A stretch of 64,000 nucleotides of DNA from Alphaproteobacteria bacterium (GCA_013286365.1 JABDFY010000004.1:1661-65660), one strand, 5' to 3'; counted from the first letter of the stretch, positions 28,765-37,097 are shown. Program-made: numbers and translations. The notes: generated by a model from the letters alone, not told the origin.

Positions 28765-29412
28765 TCAAAAGATATGCCGAGAATGGGGTGGGTAAGCACT
28801 TATCCTATAGGCGATAGAATAATCGTTAAACACAACATAAACCCAACACCCTGAATGCCGGGATAGCCGATTTCCTAAGAATATGAATTTAGGAATCTCA
28901 TGCACAAATGAGGGTGCAAGGACAGGGATAAGATTCGCCTGAAGAGTATATTTTGAATCCGACCAAGTTGCTGTCGAAGAGCCTTGTGTGTCATCGCCAA
29001 TGACCATAACGACGCCCCCATGGTGATGGGCGCCTTCAGCGCTTGCAACATTGATATCATCCCATGACTGGGCAAGGCCCGGCGCCTTGAAGGCAAGGAT
29101 TGCAGCTACACCTCGCTTCACATATTGTGTGCCGTTGGCGATGCTGACGGCTGTTCTTTCATTCAGCGCGGGGAAGAAATTAATTCCTAGTTCGGCAAGA
29201 AGTGCGGCATGCTCATATCCAATGCTAATAACGTTGGCGAGCGGACTTCCGGGATAACCTGATACAGCGAGGCGTGTATTATTGAGATTGGCGTTTATGT
29301 CGGCAATTCGTATCGCGCGCGCCGCGTACCAAACAGATTGTGCGCCAGTCACAAAAATATTGCCTTCTTGTGAAAGGTAATCCGTAAGTTTTATACGAGA
29401 AATGTACGACAT
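28765..29412 (-). pseudogene. Truncated indolepyruvate ferredoxin oxidoreductase
   Basis: A 215-codon frame that matches only the first 190 or so residues of the large (about 1150-residue) indolepyruvate/2-oxoacid ferredoxin oxidoreductase family: an N-terminal thiamine-diphosphate-type domain with FVTGAQSVWY, VSGYPGSPLANV, PALNERTAVSIANGTQYV, AFKAPGLAQSWDD, GGVVMVIGDDTQGSS and IPVLAPSFVHEI. After RHSGCWV the match stops and 24 unrelated residues lead to a stop. No downstream remainder of the enzyme was found in any frame before the HdeD gene. It is therefore read as a decayed remnant; a short stand-alone protein is possible but unlikely. Confidence 0.65.
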
Positions 29413-29638
29413 GTTTTTTTTGACTTAAATTTTTAATAACGAAATTCTATAAGTAACTGATTACCCTTTTTCTTTTAGATGACCTAATGAAAAAATAGTT
29501 TCAAAGTCAGAAATCATTATTAACGCAAACGGCAATATTATTTTAAAGCAGGGTTATATGCTGAATATTTCGCTTTTGTTTGTATGAATTAGGGGCGTCA
29601 CGTTCAGGGACACTGGGGTTGAACCTGAAATAGTAACT

Positions 29639-29731
29639 TGGCGGAGACGGAGGGATTCGAACCCTCGATACGGGTTTACCCCGTATAGCGGTTTAGCAAA
29701 CCGCCGCCTTCAGCCACTCGGCCACGTCTCC
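29639..29731 (-). tRNA. tRNA-Ser (anticodon GCT)
   Basis: A 93-nt tRNA with an encoded CCA end. The acceptor stem pairs GGAGACG with CGTCTCC, followed by G and CCA at the 29639 end. The anticodon stem and loop contain TTGCTAA, giving anticodon GCT for AGC/AGT codons, and a long variable arm (CGGGGTAAACCCG region) confirms a class II serine tRNA. The T arm is GAGGGTTCGAATCCCTC. It is the only RNA gene in the accessory stretch and lies next to an integrase remnant. Confidence 0.95.
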
Positions 29732-29750
29732 AACCAGTTGATACAAAACA

Positions 29751-29808
29751 TTTTTTGCTTTAGCTGATAAAGCAAAAAACCTAAATGCCCCCCAAAATGC
29801 CCCCCAAA
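29751..29808. repeat. 12-bp palindrome and tandem 12-bp repeat between tRNA-Ser and integrase remnant
   Basis: Two structures lie in this short gap. An inverted repeat with 12-bp arms (TTTTTTGCTTTA at 29751-29762 and TAAAGCAAAAAA at 29768-29779, 5-nt loop) has the T run before the stem on either strand, so it is not a standard terminator. Next, a 12-nt unit (AAATGCCCCCCA) occurs twice in tandem (29783-29806). G-rich tandem repeats of this kind are often seen behind integrase genes; that link is inferred. Confidence 0.5.
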
Positions 29809-29814
29809 TTAGTT

Positions 29815-30045
29815 TTACCCAAGTTGCGGCCCTTTGTTGAGCTTCGCTTTTATAGCTATAGCAGACCTGAAAGCGGTGTCGAGTTTTGAAACTGCCTCTC
29901 CCTGCATGGTGTCCGTGACATGGGAATAAAGATCAAGCGTTGTCTTGATAGAGCTATGGCCTAGCCGTTCCTGGGCGATTTTAGGGTGTATGCCTTCTGC
30001 CAATAGCTGTGTGGCATGGGAGTGGCGCAGATCGTGGAACCTTAT
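29815..30045 (-). pseudogene. Tyrosine recombinase (integrase), C-terminal remnant
   Basis: A 76-codon frame ending at 29815 that carries only the last part of a phage-type integrase. The conserved box II is intact as FHDLRHSHATQLLAEG (the H-x-x-R pair), followed by ERLGHSSIKTTLDLYSH with the second histidine and the nucleophilic tyrosine. An in-frame stop at 30046-30048 removes everything before it, including the first catalytic arginine and the DNA-binding domain, so the protein cannot work. It points toward tRNA-Ser, 84 bp away. It is the relic of an element once integrated at or near this tRNA. Confidence 0.85.
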
Positions 30046-30054
30046 TCAATCAAT

Positions 30055-30150
30055 CAGCTTGAAGTAATTGCGCCGGAGCAACTTCGCGCTGCCCGTGGGC
30101 TGTTGGATTGGACGAGGGCTGATTTATCCAATAACTTCTTGGCTATATAG
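30055..30150 (+). pseudogene. Fragment of an XRE-family regulator
   Basis: A 31-codon open segment ending in TAG that reads QLEVIAPEQLRAARGLLDWT followed by RADLS. This is the common N-terminal pattern of XRE-type helix-turn-helix regulators of alphaproteobacterial mobile elements (IT-x-EQLRAARALLGWS-x-x-DLA). The rest of the HTH is missing; five residues after the match the frame ends. It abuts the integrase remnant on the opposite strand, so it likely belonged to the same lost element. Confidence 0.6.
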
Positions 30151-30291
30151 GAGAAGGCATAGATCAGAACAACTTGAACCCCGCGCCGTATTTACGCGCG
30201 ATGAGATCAATCAATATTGGGCAAAAGCTAAAGAGGCGGCCGCGCTCATGGTGCAGACAACAGTTGCAGGCAATCCGAAAAGAGCAATGAA

Positions 30292-30444
30292 ATGACAAGA
30301 ACAAACAAAAAGATCAAGCGCGTCGTGCACAATGCGCCTGTCCAATCTGCTGCTATCCGGTATCGCCGTATTATCGCTTATTATTCGTTTGGCGATGAGT
30401 CTGCCATATGGCCCCCAAGTAATCTCTGTCACAGGGTCATATGA
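30292..30444 (+). CDS. Short ORF overlapping its neighbours by ATGA junctions
   Basis: A 50-codon ORF beginning with MTRTNKKIKRVV and ending with NLCHRVI. Its start overlaps the stop of an open frame on the upstream side (TGA at 30293-30295), and its own stop overlaps the next ATG at 30441. Such a chain looks like translation coupling and is typical of phage or plasmid gene clusters, yet the product matches nothing I know. It could also be chance in a decayed region. Confidence 0.3.
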   Translation: MTRTNKKIKRVVHNAPVQSAAIRYRRIIAYYSFGDESAIWPPSNLCHRVI

Positions 30445-30524
30445 GCCGTTTAATTAACGGGCAATCGCCTTTAACTATAAAATGGCTTTTTAAAAATATC
30501 GGCGGCGCTAAAGGTTCCCACTAG
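30441..30524 (+). pseudogene. Short ORF, possibly frameshifted
   Basis: A 27-codon ORF (MSRLINGQSPLTIKW and on to GGAKGSH) starting in an ATGA overlap with the ORF before it. Skipping one G near 30512 would connect it to VPTSEIAGVDMDKKFTDKLR, making a 44-residue product that ends at about 30576, right where the 19-bp direct repeat begins. Origin and function unknown. Confidence 0.25.
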
Positions 30525-30613
30525 CGAAATTGCCGGTGTGGATATGGACAAAAAGTTTACCGATAAATTGCGATGACCTGAAAGCGGTGTCGAATTTATG
30601 TGCGAGCATCGTT

Positions 30614-31930
30614 CTATGACAAAGCGTTAATAGTTGGCCTTTCTCTTAGACGCGGATTTTTTTCTACGCAAAGCAGGCGAAAATCTGCGTCAGGAATTGC
30701 CTCATTTTCATGTCGCCACGTGGTCATCTTAATTCCTGCTTGACGGAGCATCGCCTTATGTCCACGCATAGAAACGATCGTGGATAAATTGCCAATAGTT
30801 TCTTCGCCTTCCTCAAAATCTATACTTAATTCTGGTCGAGCGGGATGTTCAAGATGTAAGCGACGTAAAGCTTGAACATTTCTTGGTATGCGCGTAATTC
30901 GGAATCTTCTCATGTCACCCGGTAACGTTTCCAGGTTGTATTCGACCCGCCGTGCATAGGCGAAGGGGAACGGATTTTCAGGAGCCCTTTTAACACCGCT
31001 TGCTATTATGGTCATGCGCATGGCATTTAAAAAATACCCCTCAAAATGACTATAGGCGTCAAGATTAGGGCGTCTGCGCTGTGTTAGGTTGGCTCCGACA
31101 TAGGCCTTATCACCGGGTCGAAGAATTCTACCAAGATCATGGTAGGATGTCGCGATTTCTAGGAAGGAGCGATTATATCTGGTGCAACCAAGATCAAAAA
31201 ATGTCCTGCGGGCCAACGGGTCTTCTTGCCATAAAGGATGGTCGAGAAATTCTTGGCTAAGAACATCAACTTCATGAGTTCTTATGTTGCTTGTAAGTTC
31301 TCTCCCGGCGGCGCGCAACTGCTCTAAGTAGACCGCCGATGTGTCAAAGGCGTCGACACTTAGGGGGCACTTGGCTACTTCTTCTTCCGGTAACCCCGGT
31401 ACTTTCCTTGCATATTCTTGGACTAAGCCAATAATTTCCCATTCTTTTGTTCCTACGGCAGGAAAAAGAAATATGAGGCGTTTATTATAAATCGAGTGAA
31501 ACAACTCTTCGATGTGCTGTTTCATTATTTCTAATTCAGCATAACTTATAAAATAGGCTTCTACCCTTTTACCAGTGAACGCGTCACCATTAGGTGGCGT
31601 GTACTCATCCCCTTCTCGATAGCCTGGGGCCTGATATAAGAAGTGTTGATTTAATCTTTTGGGCGCTCCTGGCCTTGGATATAATCCTTTAAAAATGGCC
31701 GGATCATCCGGGCTTCCAGATTCTGAGAATGTCTCTCCAGGCAAATCCTCAGCAACACCCGTCAATCCCAATGCTTCCAACTCTATTGGATTAGGATTTT
31801 CAGCTACTGCTACTTTTCTTATTCTTCTTGAAAGCGTTCTAAGCCCGCGATTGCCTTCTTCCAACAAGGCTTCAACGGTCGGTGTAAGGTAAAATTGATC
31901 TGGGGGTTTCTTATCATTATTACTATTCAT
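30614..31930 (-). CDS. Divergent EgtD-like SAM-dependent methyltransferase (tentative)
   Basis: A 438-residue soluble protein without a clear name. From residue 120 on, its layout resembles the EgtD/L-histidine N-alpha-methyltransferase fold: AYFISYAELEIMKQHIEELF at the tyrosine/threonine entry helix, RLIFLFPAVGTKEW at the SAM loop position, a strand TFFDLGCTRYNRSFLEIATS where EgtD has its FPGSTIGN-type strand, then LRPGDKAYVGANLTQ, and a C-terminal IDFEEGEETIGNLSTI. The SAM-loop glycines are not classic, so activity is uncertain. Residues 1-110 are charged and unrelated. It lies beside the decayed element; the acquisition route is unknown. Confidence 0.4.
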   Translation of the reverse strand: MNSNNDKKPPDQFYLTPTVEALLEEGNRGLRTLSRRIRKVAVAENPNPIELEALGLTGVAEDLPGETFSESGSPDDPAIFKGLYPRPGAPKRLNQHFLYQAPGYREGDEYTPPNGDAFTGKRVEAYFISYAELEIMKQHIEELFHSIYNKRLIFLFPAVGTKEWEIIGLVQEYARKVPGLPEEEVAKCPLSVDAFDTSAVYLEQLRAAGRELTSNIRTHEVDVLSQEFLDHPLWQEDPLARRTFFDLGCTRYNRSFLEIATSYHDLGRILRPGDKAYVGANLTQRRRPNLDAYSHFEGYFLNAMRMTIIASGVKRAPENPFPFAYARRVEYNLETLPGDMRRFRITRIPRNVQALRRLHLEHPARPELSIDFEEGEETIGNLSTIVSMRGHKAMLRQAGIKMTTWRHENEAIPDADFRLLCVEKNPRLRERPTINALS

Positions 31931-32151
31931 CTTATTTTTTCTGTCATAATGCGACTACAACATAACTCTAATTAAAAATTTCGGCTGTCCGTCGCCGTTT
32001 AAATTGGGCAGGATAATGGTAATATTCTTCGCTGCTCGTCAAGAAATTACCAATAATGCGATAGTTAACTGTTTATTTTAAGAAAAAGCCACTTAATCTG
32101 TAAAAATAAAGCAAGATAAGTACCGAATAGGTTGTCTCTAGTCCGGGTTTT

Positions 32152-34428
32152 CTAGGCGGCTGTAGGTATTGTATCTACGATTTTTCGCAGTTTATCTGCC
32201 AATAAATCTGACTGAATGGGCTTACTAATATAGTCATCCATGCCAGCTTCAAGACAATTGTCACGATCAGTCATAGTCGCATGCGCCGTGACGCCGATGA
32301 TAGAATAATGACACCCTCTCTGTTTTTCGAGTGCCCGTATAAGCCGTGTCGTTTCAAACCCATCCATATCTGGCATGCGAACATCCATGAGTATGACGCT
32401 ATAAGTTGCGGCGTCATCCCTAATTTTTCGTACGGCTTCCAAACCTGACCTTGCAACATCTACAGTATAGCCCATATTTTCAAGCATCAGGCTTGCGACT
32501 AAGATATTAGCCGGATAGTCCTCAACTAGTAAAATTTTACCGCGTTGTGAGGGGGCTATTAACGAAGACTTTATGGCGAGGGGCAGAGCCTCCGTTGTCG
32601 TTGGCAGGACAGCGGGTGTAAGGGGTATAGTCAAGGTGAATACGGAGCCTTCGTTGGACTTGCTTGTTACCTCTATGCTGCCGCCCATCAAATGCGCAAG
32701 TGATTTACATATGGCCAAGCCAAGTCCTGAACCACCGAAACGGCGTGAAATCGTTTGATCTGCCTGAGCAAAGCGTTCGAATATAACGGGCAGTTTTTCC
32801 GGTGCAATGCCGACACCCGTATCGGCAACAGTAACTTGGATGTCATTTTTTCCCTTACTGTTGGGTATGGTATCAACCATGACGGCAATGGAGCCACGCG
32901 TGGTAAATTTTACCGCATTACCAATTAGATTGACGAGAATTTGTTGTAGGCGCGCTTCATCGCCTATGTAGGACTGGTTATCTAGCCTATTGAGCATAGA
33001 AAAACTAAGGCCTTTTGCTGCAATCTGCTCGCTAAACATATCATGCAATGATTTTAAAACTTTACTTATGAGGAAAGGATGTGACTCTAGTTCGACTTGG
33101 GCTTCTTCAATCCTGTTGAGATCAAGCACATCATTGACAAGCCGAAGGAGAACATCAGCGTTGGCGCAAAGAGTGGATACCATGTCTTCTTGCTTGGCGG
33201 TTGGCTGTTTGTCTTTGAGGAGATAAGCGAGGCCAATGATAACATTTAAAGGTGTCCGAATTTCATGGCTCATAGTGGCCAGAAAATCGCTTTTTGCAAG
33301 ATTAGCGGCTTCGGCTTTTTCCTTTGCAGTGAACAACTCTCGCTTTTGCTGTTCGTTCCTTACAGCGAGCTGCGTCAACTCTTCCTCGCGCCGTTTTTGA
33401 ACGGTAATATCAGTGTGTGTGCCTATCAGGCGTTGCGGTTTTCCATTTTCATCCCAGAAACCGATGCCACGTGACAGGACCCATACCCAATGCCCATCCT
33501 TATGCCTTATGCGAAATGAGCTATTATAAAGTGGCGTTCTTTTTTCTATATAATCCAGTGTTCTTCGTCGTGAGGGTATAAGGTCATCGGGATGAATTAA
33601 GCTACGGAATATATCGTGACTTGCCCCCAGCTCTTCGCGCTCATAGCCAAGCAAAGCTTTGTATGAAGACGAATAATACTCAATGCTATTGTCGACTAAA
33701 TTCCAGTCGAAAATTCCGTCATTGACTCCATTGACGATAGTTGAAAACAATCTTTCGCTATCATGCAGTTTATCTTCGCCGCGCGCATTTTTGATAATGA
33801 GAAGGATAATAAGCAAATTGGCAATCACGAGCGCACAAAATCCTAGTACCGCAGTTACTGTGATCATCATATAATAACGGTAATGGGCCTTTTTGATTTG
33901 TCGGATGGTGTTATTAGCTACGGCCGTTTCACGCAAATTGAAGTCAGTAAAAGCCGAGCGGACTGCCGCCAGGGCTGAACTGCTTGCCGAGGATGGCGTG
34001 GACCTAAATGTTTTTTGATCGGCAGAAAGAGCGCTTATTTCGGAATTGTAAGCTTCTTTCAAATGCTCAAGTCTCGTGCGTAGCAGTGCGAGATCTTCCT
34101 GCTGGTCACCCATAAGACTGGAAAATGCGCTAAATTTATCGTCCAAGGCAGCAATTCTGTTTTTATATATCTGTAAATCCGATGCAGACCGTGTCCCGAT
34201 ATAATTTTGTTCGGCGCTGTTGGCTTGGATAGCTTTAAAGAGGACTTCCTGGCTGGCCGGGAGAGTTTTGCTATAGTTGAGAGCTAAATTATCGGAACGA
34301 ACGGTTTGCATCGTCTGTGAAAAAACGACAATCATAAAGCCAACCAAAAGAACGCAAGAGATTAAAAAGGTAGTGAGAAGATATCTTTTTAAAGGTCGCA
34401 GCGATCTGAGGTGCAGTGATTTCAGCAT
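32152..34428 (-). CDS. Hybrid sensor histidine kinase with periplasmic domain, PAS and receiver
   Basis: A 758-residue membrane sensor. Two membrane segments (about 17-38 and 188-213) enclose a helical periplasmic domain of CHASE3-like character; a PAS/PAC domain follows (about 225-345, with FDWNLVDNSIEYYSSSYKALLGY and HWVWVLSRGIGFWDENG). The kinase core has the phospho-histidine H388 in FLATMSHEIRTPLN, N-box LVNLIGNAVKF, DTGVGIAPEKLPVIFERF and GGSGLGLAICKSLAHLMGG. A receiver domain closes the protein with D682 in LMDVRMPDMDG and a lysine in YISKPI. The partner response regulator is not nearby; the signal is unknown. Confidence 0.93.
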   Translation of the reverse strand: MLKSLHLRSLRPLKRYLLTTFLISCVLLVGFMIVVFSQTMQTVRSDNLALNYSKTLPASQEVLFKAIQANSAEQNYIGTRSASDLQIYKNRIAALDDKFSAFSSLMGDQQEDLALLRTRLEHLKEAYNSEISALSADQKTFRSTPSSASSSALAAVRSAFTDFNLRETAVANNTIRQIKKAHYRYYMMITVTAVLGFCALVIANLLIILLIIKNARGEDKLHDSERLFSTIVNGVNDGIFDWNLVDNSIEYYSSSYKALLGYEREELGASHDIFRSLIHPDDLIPSRRRTLDYIEKRTPLYNSSFRIRHKDGHWVWVLSRGIGFWDENGKPQRLIGTHTDITVQKRREEELTQLAVRNEQQKRELFTAKEKAEAANLAKSDFLATMSHEIRTPLNVIIGLAYLLKDKQPTAKQEDMVSTLCANADVLLRLVNDVLDLNRIEEAQVELESHPFLISKVLKSLHDMFSEQIAAKGLSFSMLNRLDNQSYIGDEARLQQILVNLIGNAVKFTTRGSIAVMVDTIPNSKGKNDIQVTVADTGVGIAPEKLPVIFERFAQADQTISRRFGGSGLGLAICKSLAHLMGGSIEVTSKSNEGSVFTLTIPLTPAVLPTTTEALPLAIKSSLIAPSQRGKILLVEDYPANILVASLMLENMGYTVDVARSGLEAVRKIRDDAATYSVILMDVRMPDMDGFETTRLIRALEKQRGCHYSIIGVTAHATMTDRDNCLEAGMDDYISKPIQSDLLADKLRKIVDTIPTAA

Positions 34429-34717
34429 GGCGAGAGTGGACTTTCAAATAAAACAACCATTGAGACAGAACAATAATTTTTCTACACTTACGATCTACGT
34501 TATAAAAATACCATAAGTAATGTGTTAACCCGACCTTCAATTTGGAGCTCAAGTGCGCATAGCGCTGGCCTGTCCCTTGATGTGTTTAGGCCAGAATATT
34601 AGCTGTATTAGCCATATTAGCCTGCTAAATACCGGAAAATAAAGACAAGATGCGCAGAGTGGGCCAATAGTTACTTAAGAGCTTTGCCCGCATGCTGCAT
34701 TCAACGTATAACGGCTT

Positions 34718-35635
34718 ATGACTTACACAGTTGCCGCCCTTTATCGATTTGTGCCTATCGAAGACGTTGCCGCGTTGCGCACAATATTACGCCGGTCATT
34801 TGTTGAAATGGATCTCTGCGGCACTCTTTTGATAGCCCCTGAAGGCATAAACGGTACACTGGCTGGTGCCAGCGACGAGATCATCGATCAGATGCTTGAG
34901 ATACTTGCTGAACAGACCGGTCTTTTGCGCTCAGATGTCAAATTTTCTCAATCACCTGAAAAGCCATTTAATAAACTCAAAATTCGATTGAAACGCGAGA
35001 TCATTACTTTTAATCAGGCCCAGGCTGATCCCAATAAGATGAAGGGAGTTTATGTGGGGCCGGAAGATTGGAACGACTTGATTAGTGATCCAGAAGTTGT
35101 TGTGCTTGATACGCGAAATGTATACGAGACGATGATCGGTAAGTTCGCCAAGGCCCGCGATCCGCAAATCGAGCGGTTTACTGATTTTGCCAATTATGTG
35201 CGCCAAAATCTTGACCCTGCTCGAGATAAAAAAATAGCAATGTATTGCACGGGCGGCATTCGCTGCGAGAAGGCATCGGCTTTCATGCGCGCCGAAGGTT
35301 TCAGCGAAGTTTATCATTTGAAAGGTGGTATTCTTAAATATTTGGAGAAGATATCAGCTGAAAAAAGTATGTGGCAGGGAGAGTGCTATGTGTTTGATCG
35401 TCGCATGGCGGTTGGACATGGTCTGACAACCGGGCGTTATTCCATGTGCTTTTGCTGTGGTTATCCTTTGTCGGTTGAAGACAAAAAACATCCCTTATAT
35501 GAAGAGGGGGTTTCCTGCGCGTATTGCCATGCTTGGAGCAGCACTAAGGACAAAATGCGCTTTCGTATGCGCCAGCGACAGATGACAAGCGCTATTGCAC
35601 CTTCAGAGAATGGCGCAGAAAGAAAAATTGATTAG
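34718..35635 (+). CDS. trhO: tRNA uridine(34) hydroxylase, rhodanese family (TrhO/YceA)
   Basis: Hydroxylates uridine at the wobble position of some tRNAs (ho5U34 path). The 305 residues carry the YceA-type N-terminal domain (LYRFVPIEDVAALRTIL; GTLLIAPEGINGTLAG), the rhodanese domain with catalytic C177 in MYCTGGIRCEKASAFM, and a cysteine-rich end (CFCCGYPLS, GVSCAYCHAW) typical of the family. It stands alone on the plus strand between two minus-strand genes, with an upstream gap of 289 bp that shows no recognised gene. Confidence 0.93.
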   Translation: MTYTVAALYRFVPIEDVAALRTILRRSFVEMDLCGTLLIAPEGINGTLAGASDEIIDQMLEILAEQTGLLRSDVKFSQSPEKPFNKLKIRLKREIITFNQAQADPNKMKGVYVGPEDWNDLISDPEVVVLDTRNVYETMIGKFAKARDPQIERFTDFANYVRQNLDPARDKKIAMYCTGGIRCEKASAFMRAEGFSEVYHLKGGILKYLEKISAEKSMWQGECYVFDRRMAVGHGLTTGRYSMCFCCGYPLSVEDKKHPLYEEGVSCAYCHAWSSTKDKMRFRMRQRQMTSAIAPSENGAERKID

Positions 35636-35663
35636 GCAGTAAGTCATTAAAAATAACACGCCT

Positions 35664-36218
35664 TTACTGCGTTGTATCACCAAGTAGTTTTTCTCGCATG
35701 TCCTGGTTGGCCTTCTCTCCCAGCCATATATTGATGAAGGCATCACTGAAGGCTCGTTCGTCAATGCTAAGAATTTTTGATCCATTATAGAACAGTTGTG
35801 ATTTTTTTCCTGGGATAACGAGGGCGACAATCGTATCGCCGTCTTCAAGGGAAGGCATGGATGCATTCAAGATACCTTCCCAACGTGTAAGCGTGGGTTC
35901 ATCGGCAACGGCCTGATCGCGAATATCATCCATAACTGTATCGACGAGAGTATCTTTGGATACGCTATGCACGTAACTCAATTGTAGCGCATAGGGCTTA
36001 GCCGCATCCCAACGTTTATCGACTGCCCACAATGTAACATGATAAATACTGAAACCAAATTTGCGGTAGGTGCTTGTGCCGACAATCCTTAAAGGCGTAT
36101 GCAGAAGTGTGCGCACTGATTGAGGTAAGCCTTCATCTGCCCGTAGGCATGACGGTGCGAGACAGAAGAGTGTGGCAACCAAAAACATGAGGGCGCAGAA
36201 ATTATATCGTCTATGCAT
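35664..36218 (-). CDS. Exported chalcone-isomerase-like protein
   Basis: About 184 residues with a signal peptide (FCALMFLVATLFCLAPSCLRA) and a chalcone-isomerase-like beta-alpha fold (PF16036-type): LRIVGTSTYRKFGFSIYHVT, LQLSYVHSVSKDTLVDTVMDDI, WEGILNASMPSLEDGDTIVAL and AFSDAFINIWLGEKA. Members of this group are periplasmic proteins of unknown function, probably lipid binding rather than catalytic. The ATG at 36218 is preferred because GGAG sits 7 bases upstream; two further starts (36224, 36266) are possible. Confidence 0.82.
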   Translation of the reverse strand: MHRRYNFCALMFLVATLFCLAPSCLRADEGLPQSVRTLLHTPLRIVGTSTYRKFGFSIYHVTLWAVDKRWDAAKPYALQLSYVHSVSKDTLVDTVMDDIRDQAVADEPTLTRWEGILNASMPSLEDGDTIVALVIPGKKSQLFYNGSKILSIDERAFSDAFINIWLGEKANQDMREKLLGDTTQ

Positions 36219-36402
36219 GGGCATTCTCCGGTTGCGTTTGTACGCCGTGAACCAGGCTTTCCGCAACCGCTTTTAAAACTTTATTAAGTTTTCATTCGTA
36301 CTCCAGAGGGAGTGCCTGGCATCGGCTCATTATCTATATCCGCCCTGCTAAGCTGGATAAAAGATAGTCTTTATTATTGTTTCCTTAGATTTGCGGTGAC
36401 GT

Positions 36403-36798
36403 ATGAAACTATCCATCAAAGACATGCTTTCGATTGCGATTATATTGAGCACTGTATTTTGCGCAAGTTTGGCAAAATCGGATAACGCCCTGTCGGATCC
36501 CTCGCAACCTCTCAATCAGTTGCCCATGCCTTTGAGAATGGTTCACTGCGAAGGAGGCTCAATGGTTCCTGTTGGTTACGGTAATCTTGCCATTTTGGTA
36601 CGAATGGAGCGTATCGTTAATAAAAGGCCGTTGCCATCTGATATAGATCAAATATGCAACGATAGCTTCCTTAAAAATTCTAATATTGGCGATAAGGTTG
36701 TTCCAGATTCGCCAATTGGCAAATGCCTTACGCAACTTGGGCTAGCGCCTGATTGGTCGCAGGCTTCATGCTCTATTGTTGCGCCTGAAAATCATTAA
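36403..36798 (+). CDS. Exported protein of unknown function
   Basis: A 131-residue protein with a signal peptide (MLSIAIILSTVFCASLAKS) and no recognised domain. Three cysteines in the mature part (HCEGGS, QICNDSF, GKCL) plus one near the end (ASCSIV) could form two disulfides in the periplasm. It is followed by tRNA-Gln on the other strand. No function can be offered. Confidence 0.6.
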   Translation: MKLSIKDMLSIAIILSTVFCASLAKSDNALSDPSQPLNQLPMPLRMVHCEGGSMVPVGYGNLAILVRMERIVNKRPLPSDIDQICNDSFLKNSNIGDKVVPDSPIGKCLTQLGLAPDWSQASCSIVAPENH

Positions 36799-36834
36799 GC
36801 ATCAAAATTATATAGATCTCATGCGATATTATAT

Positions 36835-36909
36835 TGGTTGGGGCGGGAGGGATCGAACCTCCGAATGGTGGAATCAAAATCCACTGCCTTACCGCTTGGC
36901 TACGCCCCA
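36835..36909 (-). tRNA. tRNA-Gln (anticodon TTG)
   Basis: A 75-nt tRNA with encoded CCA. The acceptor stem pairs TGGGGCG with CGCCCCA, with discriminator A. The D arm reads TAGCCAAGCGGTAAGGCA, the anticodon loop TTTTGAT gives anticodon TTG for CAA codons, and the T arm is GGAGGTTCGATCCCTCC. It is located between an exported-protein gene and rcdA. Confidence 0.95.
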
Positions 36910-37005
36910 TCTTTCGTGCGACATAAAATTAGTAAACAGAATTTAACCATATTTTCTTTCTTCGCCAGCGACAATAGCGGCAGATTTTGCAGTCGGCAAT
37001 CGTTC

Positions 37006-37020
37006 TTAAGACCTCTTTAA
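37006..37020. promoter_or_regulatory. CtrA box ahead of rcdA
   Basis: TTAAGACCTCTTTAA is a perfect TTAA-N7-TTAA match to the CtrA binding consensus, 78 bp upstream of the rcdA start and between it and tRNA-Gln. In Caulobacter rcdA is a CtrA-controlled gene and its product helps destroy CtrA, so this site fits a feedback loop; binding is inferred from the sequence. Confidence 0.55.
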
Positions 37021-37097
37021 GACCCAATACACATCTTTTTAACGCTATCCGTGTACCACGAGTGAGGGAAGAGAATTAATTTAGAGCGGGGCCGTGC

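Larger units (their letters stand above)
29864..30593. repeat. 19-bp direct repeat flanking the element remnant
   Basis: The 19-mer GACCTGAAAGCGGTGTCGA is present at 29864-29882, inside the integrase remnant, and again at 30575-30593, 21 bp before the stop of the EgtD-like gene. On the minus strand both copies encode DTAFRS preceded by K-L or K-F, so the second copy is a piece of a second integrase 3' end. A 19-bp match by chance is not expected in 64 kb. The segment between the copies holds the XRE fragment and tiny ORFs. Confidence 0.7.

Noticed and set aside
28614-28799. 61-codon hydrophobic frame next to the truncated oxidoreductase
   Set aside because: It overlaps the end of the remnant, does not match the missing part of the enzyme and has no good start site.
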